Below are positions 40,841-48,764 of a DNA stretch of 64,000 nt, piece by piece. The notes under the pieces are model-generated. The model searched no databases and was not told where the DNA came from. It saw nothing but the letters and a program-made list of their open reading frames with translations. Position 1 is the first letter of the stretch. Each line of letters opens with the position of its first letter. Source of the stretch: JBBRNH01 sp038230415 (GTDB lineage: Bacteria; Bacteroidota; Bacteroidia; Cytophagales; Spirosomataceae); assembly GCA_038230415.1 (NCBI GenBank), contig JBBRNH010000014.1:1-64000 (forward strand). Direction: 5' to 3'. The position numbers and the translations under genes are program-made.

Positions 40841-40906
40841 AGACGTGTCTTCACGTCTTCTCCTTCACGTGTCTTCACGTCTCCTCCTTCATCTGTCTTC
40901 ACGTCT
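40841..40906. repeat. Three near-tandem copies of a GTCTTCACGTCT palindromic word
   Basis: AGACGTGTCTTCACGTCT (40841-40858), CACGTGTCTTCACGTCT (40866-40882) and ATCTGTCTTCACGTCT (40891-40906) repeat every 24-25 bp between the SnoaL-like gene and the cytochrome gene. Confidence 0.75.
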
Positions 40907-40922
40907 AAAACCCCCAAATCAA

Positions 40923-41807
40923 ATGAACAAATTTCTCACTATTCTGAGATGGGCAGGCATCAGCCTTGTTACCGTTGTGCTGCTGGCCCTTGCCGTTGTG
41001 TATGGCGTGAGCGAATACAAACTCACCCAAACGTATACCAATGTGCCGTTACTGGCTATTGCTGTGCCGCACGATGCGGCATCGGTGGCCGAGGGAAAGC
41101 GGTTGGTGGGCGTGTATCACTGCGGCAGTTGTCATGGAAAAAACTATGCCGGGCAGACGTTCCTGAACGTGCCAAACGTGGCCCGGATCATTTCGTCTAA
41201 CATCACGGCCAAAATCCCGGCCTACTCTGACCCCGAACTGGCGCGGGTGATTCGCCACGCCGTGAAGCGCGACGGGCATAATGCCGAGATGTTTGCCTCC
41301 GGTATGTACACCCCCATCACCGATGCCGATATGGGCAAGATGATTGGCTACCTCCGCACCCTGAAACCCGTAATTACGGCGGATACGCTGGGCGAAACCT
41401 CGTTCGGGCCAATCGGTCGCGGGATTATTCTGGCCGGGCAGTTTCCGATTATGGCCGAAGCCATTGACCACAAAAACATCCCTGACTATGGGCGGGACAC
41501 CACGCTCGCGGGCCGGGGTAAATACCTGACCATGACCGTCTGTAGTGGCTGTCATGGCGGGCCAACGCTGCAGGGCAGCAACGAACACGGTATGAACGCC
41601 CCCGCCCTGATTATTGCCACCGCCTACAAACCGGCGGCTTTCCGGCATTTTCTGCAAACGGGCGAAGGCGGTTTGACCAAAAAAGACTGCGGCATGATGT
41701 CGGTGATGGCACGGGAGTATCTTTATAACCTGACCGACACGGAGAGCGACGCTATTTATGCCTATCTGCAAACGCTGCCGAACCAGAAAACGGTGGCGGG
41801 CCGGTAA
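40923..41807 (+). CDS. Membrane-anchored dihaem cytochrome c
   Basis: 294 aa from the ATG at 40923. One N-terminal helix (WAGISLVTVVLLALAVVYGV) anchors it; the rest is periplasmic. Two haem c sites are visible: YHCGSCHGKNYAG near residue 68 and TVCSGCHGGPTLQG near residue 208, with later methionines as possible sixth ligands. It is an electron carrier, possibly for a periplasmic dehydrogenase. The partner is not in the window. Confidence 0.85.
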   Translation: MNKFLTILRWAGISLVTVVLLALAVVYGVSEYKLTQTYTNVPLLAIAVPHDAASVAEGKRLVGVYHCGSCHGKNYAGQTFLNVPNVARIISSNITAKIPAYSDPELARVIRHAVKRDGHNAEMFASGMYTPITDADMGKMIGYLRTLKPVITADTLGETSFGPIGRGIILAGQFPIMAEAIDHKNIPDYGRDTTLAGRGKYLTMTVCSGCHGGPTLQGSNEHGMNAPALIIATAYKPAAFRHFLQTGEGGLTKKDCGMMSVMAREYLYNLTDTESDAIYAYLQTLPNQKTVAGR

Positions 41808-41823
41808 AGCAGGCTCTAACCCG

Positions 41824-42537
41824 ATGAAAACCAGTCCGTTATTTTACCGAAACATCTGTTACCTATTTGTAGCCGTGCTGCTCGTGGTGTTGGCGGGCTT
41901 CTGGAAAACTTATTTTGGGTTGATACCCGACCTGAGTGGGTGGCCGGTGGTGGTTCATTTCCACGCGGTGATGCTGCTGCTGTGGTTCGGGGTGCTTATT
42001 GCGCAGCCGTTACTGATTCGGGCTAAACGGTTCCGTCTGCACCGGCAATTGGGGCGGGTTTCTTATCTGCTTGCGCCGGTGGTAGTGGGGTCAATGCTGC
42101 TCGTGAGCCAGAATCAGTTTGTGCGGTTTGCCGGGCAAGTGCCAGCCCGCCGGAACCTTGCCGATTTATTTGTTCCGCTTACGCAAACGCTGCTGTTTGC
42201 CACGCTCTATGGTCTGGCAATGGCGTATCGGCAGCAAGTGGCCGCTCACCTGCGCTACATCGTGGCGAGTTCGCTGGTGTTTTTGTCGCCCGCGTTGGGC
42301 CGGATACCCGCGTTGTGGGCTGCTGTTTCGTTTTCGTGGACGAGTGTTTTGGTCTCGTTCCTGATTCCCGATTTAGTGCTGCTCGGCCTGTTGTGGCTTG
42401 ACCTGCGAAACGGCAGAAACCCCCGTCCCTATTTGGTCTCGCTGGCCCTGTTGCTGGTTTCGCACCTCGGCTGGTATTTTCTGCCCGATTCGGCAGCGTG
42501 GCAGGCAGTGGCAGCGCGGCTGGTAGCATTTTTCTGA
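41824..42537 (+). CDS. Integral membrane protein, unknown
   Basis: 237 aa from the ATG at 41824, with about seven hydrophobic segments. Conserved-looking histidines occur in VVVHFHAVMLLLWFGVL and RLHRQLGRVSYL, a pattern seen in DUF2306-like membrane proteins. It follows the cytochrome gene by 16 bp. The role is unknown, but the histidine pairs and neighbour suggest a redox or haem link. Confidence 0.65.
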   Translation: MKTSPLFYRNICYLFVAVLLVVLAGFWKTYFGLIPDLSGWPVVVHFHAVMLLLWFGVLIAQPLLIRAKRFRLHRQLGRVSYLLAPVVVGSMLLVSQNQFVRFAGQVPARRNLADLFVPLTQTLLFATLYGLAMAYRQQVAAHLRYIVASSLVFLSPALGRIPALWAAVSFSWTSVLVSFLIPDLVLLGLLWLDLRNGRNPRPYLVSLALLLVSHLGWYFLPDSAAWQAVAARLVAFF

Positions 42538-42583
42538 TTCGTTTTCTGCGTATTAAATCTGTAAATCAAACCCCAATTTCACA

Positions 42584-43138
42584 ATGACTACTACCCAAAT
42601 GCCCCAACTCGCCGTGGCCTACACCGCACCCGGCCAAAACGCCAACAATGCCCCCATGCTCAACGTGCTGGGCATGGCCGTTGGCGTGAAAATTCGTGCT
42701 GACCAAACCGGCAACACGTTTTCCTGCATCGAGACCTACATGGAGCCGTTTCAGTTTGGCCCACCGCCCCACGTGCATTATGACCTCGACGAAATCATGC
42801 TCGTTCTCGAAGGAACCATCACCCTGTTAGAAGGCACTGACGTTCGGGAGGTTTCGGCGGGCGGCTATCATTTCAGGCCGCGTGGCGTGGTGCATACGTT
42901 CTGGAACGGCCACGATGCCCCGGCGCGGTTCTTAGATATGTACCCCAGTGTCACCCAGGATTTCGCGCATTATCTGGAAGAACTCTCTGACCTCGGCGGG
43001 GCTATTCATGCCGAAGGCGGCAACCCGTTTGCGCCCGAAAACATGGCCCGGTTCAAGGCGTTGGATACCCGCTATAACCACGAGGTATTTTATGAGCAGA
43101 TGCCCGAACACGTGGCAAAATACGGCCCGAAGGGATAA
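42584..43138 (+). CDS. Cupin-domain protein
   Basis: 184 aa with a standard cupin core: PPPHVHYDLDEIMLVLEGTITLLEG near residue 64 (two His and a Glu) and PRGVVHTFWNGHDAPARFLDM near residue 105. There is no signal peptide. The metal-dependent reaction is unknown. It is the last gene of the plus-strand run that started at 37665. Confidence 0.8.
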   Translation: MTTTQMPQLAVAYTAPGQNANNAPMLNVLGMAVGVKIRADQTGNTFSCIETYMEPFQFGPPPHVHYDLDEIMLVLEGTITLLEGTDVREVSAGGYHFRPRGVVHTFWNGHDAPARFLDMYPSVTQDFAHYLEELSDLGGAIHAEGGNPFAPENMARFKALDTRYNHEVFYEQMPEHVAKYGPKG

Positions 43139-43224
43139 TCCCGGAAGCATAATCCCGACATAGTCAATGGTGTCGTGTCAATGTTCCTGACCGAACCCCG
43201 GTTGACAGATGAAGTGGCACTCTA

Positions 43225-43725
43225 TCAGAGAAAGTAGGCGGGTGAACAGACAAGATCGGCAAGGTCAGAACCGTTTTTCAGGGCATCATTAATCGCCTTG
43301 AACTCGGCACTATGGTATAGCACCGACATAACGGCATCCTGAACCGCAGCCGTTGCCAACCGGGTTCGGCTTTCGGTCAGAACGGCCTGATAAAGCCTGT
43401 CTTTAGAAAAAAAGAACGTGGTTTTGTCCGCTTCTGACCGATAGACAACGTATTGGTCTGAATAGGCTGGTTCAGGAATGAACAGCCGACAGTAGGCAAT
43501 CGGGATAAACCGGTACAGGGCCAGGGCTAAAGCCTCGTCGTCGCAATACGTTCTTATGCCATCAATGAGTTGATTGTGGTCATGGCCCGGGTTATTCTCA
43601 AAAACAGCGACGGCCTTGTTTATCAGTTCATGCAGGTCGGTATCATTGATACTGGTGTTGATATACGAGCCGGTAGCCGGTTGTCTATTCCCTTTTTTGT
43701 TTGCCAAAAAATCAAATAAGCCCAT
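43225..43725 (-). CDS. Hypothetical protein of the envelope cluster
   Basis: 166 aa, cytoplasmic by sequence, alpha/beta with an early low-complexity linker (KGNRQPATGS). The centre is helical and aromatic (LALYRFIPIAYCRLF). It is the last gene of the minus-strand cluster 43225-48617. No family is recognised. Confidence 0.6.
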   Translation of the reverse strand: MGLFDFLANKKGNRQPATGSYINTSINDTDLHELINKAVAVFENNPGHDHNQLIDGIRTYCDDEALALALYRFIPIAYCRLFIPEPAYSDQYVVYRSEADKTTFFFSKDRLYQAVLTESRTRLATAAVQDAVMSVLYHSAEFKAINDALKNGSDLADLVCSPAYFL

Positions 43726-43748
43726 TGTCAGATCGTGTTGATACCCGT

Positions 43749-44024
43749 TTATTCAGCAGGAAGAACATACCGCTCGAAGCCGCTGAAGTAAAATGAAATC
43801 CAGTACCAGAGTTCCTCAACGGTTTGCAAAACAGCCGTTTGTTTCTGATTGGTTGTGGTGATGACCGTTATGGGCTGGCCGTTTTTTATCCGGTCGGCGA
43901 GGGTCACAAACCGGCTCACGGCGTAGCGGTAGGGCGTGGCCGTGTCGTATTCGGCTGCACTTTCCAGCGAAAAAAGCAGCTGGTCATCACTATAAAAATG
44001 ATGAATCAAGGGGTTGACAATCAC
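43749..44024 (-). CDS. Small hypothetical protein
   Basis: 91 aa with no signal or membrane span (YRYAVSRFVTLADRIKNGQPITVIT near the centre). It overlaps the stop of the lipoprotein gene by 4 bp, so the two are co-translated. No family is recognised. Confidence 0.6.
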   Translation of the reverse strand: MIVNPLIHHFYSDDQLLFSLESAAEYDTATPYRYAVSRFVTLADRIKNGQPITVITTTNQKQTAVLQTVEELWYWISFYFSGFERYVLPAE

Positions 44025-44764
44025 CGTTTTTCGGTTAGTGTAAAATAATCACTGAGCGTTTTGCCGCCCGCGTCCCGGTAGTTTTGCAAGTCAATTAGCG
44101 AAAGACCCGCGTCTTTCCCCGTTGCTACATGAATCACTTTTCCGGGCATCTGCACTTTCTCGGAGAGACCACTGGACTGCTCAAATGATAGAGTAGGGCT
44201 TCCATACCGGATTCGCCCATCGACTTCCACGCGAATAATATAATCAATGCGGTCTTTCTGGCCCCGAAACGTTCGGGCAAAATCGTCCTGTTCGCCATAA
44301 ACCAGCCCAATAATGTGTGGAAAACGGCTTTGTACGCCAAACTGATGGTCAATTTTCGGCCATTCGCTTTGCATAAACGCTGCGTATTGATCGAAGGTGT
44401 CCTGGCTAAACCGGCTGGGCGACAGGTAAAGCATCGTGCTGGGGTGTATCACCGCATTATCGGGGTCATTGCTGTAAGGCGTGTGGTTTTTGTTGATATA
44501 CACCCGGCGGGCATCGCCGTAGAGGTCGTCGGCATACGGTGGCCCCCAGTTGGTGGTGTTGGGGTCGACTTTAACCCACTTTCGGCGGCCAAGTTTCACC
44601 TCATAATAGATTGAGTTGGTGCTGAAACCTTTTGTTTCCCGGTACGCTAATTCGTAGGGTTCACCCTTGAAGGTGCCGTTATGAAATGATTCGGTATTGA
44701 CACAGCCTGAGAGTCTGGGCAGGGTAATCATCAAAAGCAGTAGTAAAGGGGTTCTATTCACCAT
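44021..44764 (-). CDS. Lipoprotein, unknown
   Basis: 247 aa. A signal peptide ends in the lipobox LSGC (Cys21). The mature part is rich in Tyr, Asp and Pro with no clear repeats. A GQKDRIDYIIRVEVDGRIRY segment looks like a beta-rich fold. It is coupled by overlap to the 91-aa protein. No family is recognised. Confidence 0.65.
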   Translation of the reverse strand: MVNRTPLLLLLMITLPRLSGCVNTESFHNGTFKGEPYELAYRETKGFSTNSIYYEVKLGRRKWVKVDPNTTNWGPPYADDLYGDARRVYINKNHTPYSNDPDNAVIHPSTMLYLSPSRFSQDTFDQYAAFMQSEWPKIDHQFGVQSRFPHIIGLVYGEQDDFARTFRGQKDRIDYIIRVEVDGRIRYGSPTLSFEQSSGLSEKVQMPGKVIHVATGKDAGLSLIDLQNYRDAGGKTLSDYFTLTEKR

Positions 44765-44922
44765 TGGGAGAAACGTTGCGCCGGTTGACAGATAACACAG
44801 GCAGTTCCGCCGGTGAGTGTCTTACTCTTTTCAGTCTTCTGCACCTGACCCGGAAAAACCGGCTGCTGGTTCTGACTAAACACGAAGTTGACATCCGTGC
44901 CAACAGAAACAACGAGTCGCTA

Positions 44923-45669
44923 TCATTTTCGCCGGATTGACCGGAACGTACCCAATTTTTCCAGATGCAGCAGGTCGACTTTGGTAAATTCATGTTTACG
45001 TTCGCTTAGTAAGCTGTCCCGACCCGTATCGGGGTCTTGCCTGAACACCCACCATTGTGTCTCAACCGACTGAGCCAGAACCGATTTGATGGTGAAAACC
45101 GACGTAAGTCTGGGGCGTTGATTTCCCGTTTCGAACACATACGTATCGCCCACCCGCGGATCGTTTGCCAACGCCCGGCGAGCCGCGTCGGGCGGAGCCG
45201 ATACACTGACCAATGCGTTGGTTTGGGCGGACGGGTTGTTGGTATAGGCTGTTCGGGTGCGGTTTTCATCCCTTCGTTTTCTGAACTCACTGAACTGCCC
45301 GCCTGCTTCATCGCCCGGTTTCGTGGACGGGCCAACAAATGCCAGCCCTACACAAAACACGATCAACGCGCCAATTAACCCCGAACCAACCCAGTGCCAA
45401 CCGGGCGTTGGTGCCGTGATTGCGTCGGTGTTACGCACCAACTGCGTTCTGAGGTCGGGGGGTGCGGTTTTGTTATCGTGAATGGCTAAACAGTGTTCGC
45501 ACCGCACCAACGCCGGTTTTGAGAGGGGCAATACGGGAATCCAGAAAACGTGGGCGTATTCACCAAAGATACTGACCGTGTGCGGCCCGGTGGTGTGGCA
45601 CACGGAACAGGAAGCCGTGAGAGACGTACTTTTAAGGTGACTGCTACGGGTGCCAAAAAAGATAAACAT
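44923..45669 (-). CDS. Zinc-ribbon membrane protein (zinc-ribbon 15-like)
   Basis: 248 aa. Residues about 21-60 form a zinc ribbon: CSVCHTTG, then IFGEYAHVFWIPVLPLSKPALVRCEHC, the pattern of the zinc-ribbon 15 family in which the fold is followed by a membrane-proximal helix. A transmembrane helix (VGSGLIGALIVFCVGLAFV) follows near residue 105 and a hydrophilic domain with a FETGNQRPRLTSVF strand completes it. The role is unknown. It shares this plan with the protein at 46033. Confidence 0.7.
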   Translation of the reverse strand: MFIFFGTRSSHLKSTSLTASCSVCHTTGPHTVSIFGEYAHVFWIPVLPLSKPALVRCEHCLAIHDNKTAPPDLRTQLVRNTDAITAPTPGWHWVGSGLIGALIVFCVGLAFVGPSTKPGDEAGGQFSEFRKRRDENRTRTAYTNNPSAQTNALVSVSAPPDAARRALANDPRVGDTYVFETGNQRPRLTSVFTIKSVLAQSVETQWWVFRQDPDTGRDSLLSERKHEFTKVDLLHLEKLGTFRSIRRK

Positions 45670-45704
45670 AGTCGCAGGGCGATGACGCTGGTTTGGTTAG
45701 CGAT

Positions 45705-46025
45705 TCACAAACTGTTGCGGAGCCGGAACCAGCTAATGAGCCGCCAGATGCCAAACCCGATCAGGAACATCCCGAAGACAAGACTGACCCCAAAAATGAG
45801 GTGTTTGCCGCCGAGTTCATACAGGAATTTTTCGAGCCAATGCACCCGAATCAGCGGTTGAAACCGGCTCGTGACCGATACCTCTTCAAAGCGGGTCAGC
45901 TCGGCCAGGCGGTCAAACGCCAGCCAGACCATGCCGATACCAAACCCGAAATAGCCCAGCAACTGCAACACGGGCGGAAATTTAGACTGCCGACCGCTGT
46001 ATTCGTAATCGTCGGGATCGTTCAT
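45705..46025 (-). CDS. Two-span membrane protein
   Basis: 106 aa. Two hydrophobic helices (LLGYFGFGIGMVWLAF near residue 25, HLIFGVSLVFGMFLIGFGIW near residue 75) flank a charged loop. It lies 7 bp downstream of the zinc-ribbon gene at 46033 and 35 bp upstream of the one at 44923, so it is probably co-transcribed with both. No family is recognised. Confidence 0.65.
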   Translation of the reverse strand: MNDPDDYEYSGRQSKFPPVLQLLGYFGFGIGMVWLAFDRLAELTRFEEVSVTSRFQPLIRVHWLEKFLYELGGKHLIFGVSLVFGMFLIGFGIWRLISWFRLRNSL

Positions 46026-46032
46026 GGTTGGG

Positions 46033-46737
46033 TTATTTATCCAATACGGCCAGAATTACACCGTCGTAGGGCTTGTTTTTATCGGCTACGGTTTCAACCC
46101 GCTTCAGCCCTTTGTCGGTAAACCCGGCTTTCGTGTAGGCGGTGGCTTCGGCAGAAAAATCACGGTCGGGGAGGGTGGCCCAGCCGGTTTCCGAATAGAA
46201 ATTGGTCAGCGTTCGGCTGCCGGTGTATTTTTTGAGCCAGACCGCATCGTCGCTCACCCGGCTCACCCGCCAAACGTCATACGTCGGCTGGCCGTTGGCA
46301 ATGCTGGCAATGGTCAGGCCCGGCGCGGGGTGGTTAAAGGCGTTATCGGTGATGATCGCTTGCCGGTCGAGTTCGGCCCGTTGCGCCTGGCCCATAAAGC
46401 CAAGCACCCCCACGAGCAGCACTAATCCGGCCATAAAACCAATGCTGGTCACGATGGCTCCTTTCCAGTAGGCGATGGGTGTTTTATAGCCCGTTTTCAG
46501 GGCTATGAACGCCCGGTGCAGGTCATTTGTCCAGCGGCTGGCGGGCAGGGTGTGGCCGCAGTGCCGGCACTGCACCACGCCGAACACCCCGCGCGGATTG
46601 ATTTTCCCCCCGGCAAACTCCACGTATCGCTGATGGAGTTCCAGGCCCATCCCGCCGGTCTGAGAGCAATACGGGCAGGCGATTTCGGGCAGCAGTTGAT
46701 GCCGGATCGGGTCTGATTTGATGAATAAAACGATCAT
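46033..46737 (-). CDS. Second zinc-ribbon membrane protein
   Basis: 234 aa from the ATG at 46737. CPYCSQTGG near residue 20 and QCRHCGHTLP near residue 55 give a C-x2-C/C-x2-C ribbon. A helix (AIVTSIGFMAGLVLLVGVLGFM) near residue 100 crosses the membrane, and a C-terminal soluble domain follows. It has the same architecture as the 44923 protein and overlaps the preceding gene's stop (ATGA at 46734). Confidence 0.7.
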   Translation of the reverse strand: MIVLFIKSDPIRHQLLPEIACPYCSQTGGMGLELHQRYVEFAGGKINPRGVFGVVQCRHCGHTLPASRWTNDLHRAFIALKTGYKTPIAYWKGAIVTSIGFMAGLVLLVGVLGFMGQAQRAELDRQAIITDNAFNHPAPGLTIASIANGQPTYDVWRVSRVSDDAVWLKKYTGSRTLTNFYSETGWATLPDRDFSAEATAYTKAGFTDKGLKRVETVADKNKPYDGVILAVLDK

Positions 46738-47195
46738 TTCTTCCCGGCCTGCTGATTCAGGTACTGCGACAGGAAAATGTCGGGGTCGCACCGGCCCGAC
46801 AGTTCTTCGGCGTAGCTGACGGGCCGTTCTACCTGCTCGGTGCCGTATTTGGGTACGAAAACGGTTGATTGTCCGTAGCGTTCGCGCATGACCAGCACCA
46901 CAAACGGACGACCGTTGTTCTGAATCGTGAACTCCTGCCGACCATCCGCCGTAACGACGTTGGCTTTGAAGATTTTCCCTTCCCAGGGGTGATCGAAGCC
47001 GTTAAAACCGACCAGCATTTCGTTGTTGGTCTCCGGGCCAACCCGAACCAACGACACAATCAGCCCCTCGCCCGCCCGGTAGAGCTTACAAAACTTCCCG
47101 ACCTGCGGGCGGACGTCCCCCGTTTTTTTCGTCTGGGCCATAGCCGGTATCGTAAACAGGAGTGACAATAAGCCACTAATAATCAGGTACTTCAT
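46734..47195 (-). CDS. Secreted hypothetical protein
   Basis: 153 aa with a clear signal peptide (LIISGLLSLLFTIPAMAQ). The mature part is beta-rich with a GFNGFDHPWEGKIF segment and a late CDPDIF. It overlaps the next zinc-ribbon gene by 4 bp. No family is recognised. Confidence 0.65.
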   Translation of the reverse strand: MKYLIISGLLSLLFTIPAMAQTKKTGDVRPQVGKFCKLYRAGEGLIVSLVRVGPETNNEMLVGFNGFDHPWEGKIFKANVVTADGRQEFTIQNNGRPFVVLVMRERYGQSTVFVPKYGTEQVERPVSYAEELSGRCDPDIFLSQYLNQQAGKK

Positions 47196-47209
47196 GGGCG
47201 TAAGCAGGG

Positions 47210-47881
47210 TTAAAAGGGAGCCACGTGGCCTTCTTTGTCAACGGCAAAACCTTTGCTGGCTGAGCCACTGCGTGTGCTTTGCACCTCAATGCTGGTGTTG
47301 AGACCGTTGCTGGGGAAACGCTTGCAGTGAAACTTGGTGACGTAGCATTTATCGGCACCGTAGCCCGATTTGGCAATAGCTTCCTCATATATGGCACCGG
47401 CCTTATCGAACGGCAGTACATCGGCCCGCTTGAAGAGGGTAGCTTTGAAGCCGTCGTAGGTGTCGATAAACGTTTCTGTTGAGCCCAGGCCCGATGTGAG
47501 GGTCACTTCCTGGGGTTCCCGCGCCTGTCTTTTGTTGAAATCGTACCGGCAACTGACGATCTTATTTTTGTCTTTAGGCGACACCAACTCCACCGACAGG
47601 TGAGAATCGTCGCCCGCCGGGCCGGTAGTGCTTTTGCTAAAGCCAACGTAAACCTCCATCAGTTCAGGATCGTCGCTGGCCCCGATTTTTTTCAGCACCG
47701 CTTCGTATGCCTCTTCAATCTGGTCGCCGTTGGGCATTTGGTGGAGTACGTCTTTGTCGCTTTCAGCTTCAGCCGCTGGAAACGTGGGGGCGGTAGCCGT
47801 AGCCCGACCGCTGTTGTCGTTGCTGCCGCCACAGGCAGTCAGCAACCAACAAATGGCTATGAATACAAAACTGGGTTTCAT
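47210..47881 (-). CDS. Lipoprotein, unknown
   Basis: 223 aa with a lipobox LLTAC (Cys17). A Ser/Thr/Ala-rich linker leads to an alpha/beta domain containing KKIGASDDPELMEVYVGFSKST and a late CYVTKFHCKRF with two cysteines that may form a disulfide. It lies 14 bp before the secreted 153-aa gene. No family is recognised. Confidence 0.65.
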   Translation of the reverse strand: MKPSFVFIAICWLLTACGGSNDNSGRATATAPTFPAAEAESDKDVLHQMPNGDQIEEAYEAVLKKIGASDDPELMEVYVGFSKSTTGPAGDDSHLSVELVSPKDKNKIVSCRYDFNKRQAREPQEVTLTSGLGSTETFIDTYDGFKATLFKRADVLPFDKAGAIYEEAIAKSGYGADKCYVTKFHCKRFPSNGLNTSIEVQSTRSGSASKGFAVDKEGHVAPF

Positions 47882-47900
47882 AAGAACAAAAGGGGGTTAG

Positions 47901-47925
47901 GCGCGGGACCGATTTGGTCCCGCGC
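47901..47925. terminator. 10-bp hairpin between lipoprotein and secreted-protein genes
   Basis: GCGCGGGACC-GATTT-GGTCCCGCGC is a perfect stem between two same-strand genes. There is no T-run, so partial termination, mRNA processing or protection is more likely than full termination. Confidence 0.45.
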
Positions 47926-47939
47926 AGCGAGCAACCGGA

Positions 47940-48617
47940 CTACTTTTTACCGCCTTTTGCCAGACCAGCCAAAATAGCGTCGTTCCAGCCCGCTACTTCT
48001 TTGTTGGCCGGGCCGCTCACGGTAACGGTTTGCCCGTCGGTACTCCAGGCCACCTTAATGCCCGTAGCCGCAGCCAACGGGGTGAGAACGATGTTGAGTT
48101 TCTCGCCCTTGGGCCGCCAGCCATCCGAAATGTATTTGCTCCGCGAGCCGAAAAAGTCGGCAATGGTGGTCAGGTAGCCCATCGTCAGGTTAAACGAATC
48201 GGGGTTTTTGGCGATGGTGGGCGCGTCGAGTTTGAAGGTTATTTTCTTCGCTAATCCGTCAATCTGCGCCTGGCAGTCTGATTTGTATTCTTTGGCTTTG
48301 TCGGTTTGAACGCCATACCCGCACTTGCCTTCAAGGGTGGTATAACCGGCTTTGTCCGAAAAATCAACGAGCGACTGCGCCATGCGTTTGAAACTGTCGC
48401 GGCCACGGGGTTGGCTGGGCGCGGCCAGCACGGTCTCCCACATGGTGGGCGAGAGGTTGATGGTGAACAGTTTCTCGACCATGTAGCCCGTCATCCAGAC
48501 GTTGCTATGCTCGATTTTGTCAATCAGTTGTTCTTTGTTGTCCTGGGCGGGTGCTGTCATGCTGACCGTGATTGTGAGGGCGATTGTGAGGGCGATTGCG
48601 CCGGTGAGTTTGTTCAT
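47940..48617 (-). CDS. Secreted hypothetical protein at the head of the cluster
   Basis: 225 aa from the ATG at 48617. Signal peptide (GAIALTIALTITVSMTAPAQ). The mature protein is helical in its first half (LIDKIEHSNVWMTGYMVEKL) with two cysteines (CGYGV and DCQAQ), and beta-rich in its second half. It is the first gene of the minus-strand cluster, divergent from the second histidine kinase. No family is recognised. Confidence 0.65.
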   Translation of the reverse strand: MNKLTGAIALTIALTITVSMTAPAQDNKEQLIDKIEHSNVWMTGYMVEKLFTINLSPTMWETVLAAPSQPRGRDSFKRMAQSLVDFSDKAGYTTLEGKCGYGVQTDKAKEYKSDCQAQIDGLAKKITFKLDAPTIAKNPDSFNLTMGYLTTIADFFGSRSKYISDGWRPKGEKLNIVLTPLAAATGIKVAWSTDGQTVTVSGPANKEVAGWNDAILAGLAKGGKK

Positions 48618-48668
48618 TGCGTTGGTTTGTTTGCCGGGCAAAGGTCTTTTCTGCTACCATCAGTTACC

Positions 48669-48686
48669 ATACTACTTTTGTAGTAT
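48669..48686. promoter_or_regulatory. Palindrome overlapping a -7 box in the divergent gap
   Basis: ATACTAC-TTTT-GTAGTAT is a perfect dyad, and TACTTTTG at 48673-48680 inside it fits the TAnnTTTG -7 box in the plus direction, 85 bp before the kinase start. A matching -33 TTG is not seen at 19 bp, so the promoter is tentative. Confidence 0.35.
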
Positions 48687-48764
48687 TTTGCAGTGCATTG
48701 ATAGACAGCGTAGCCGAATCAGCCGGGCAGACGCTACTTTTACCCAATTGTTGTCTGCCGGCTC

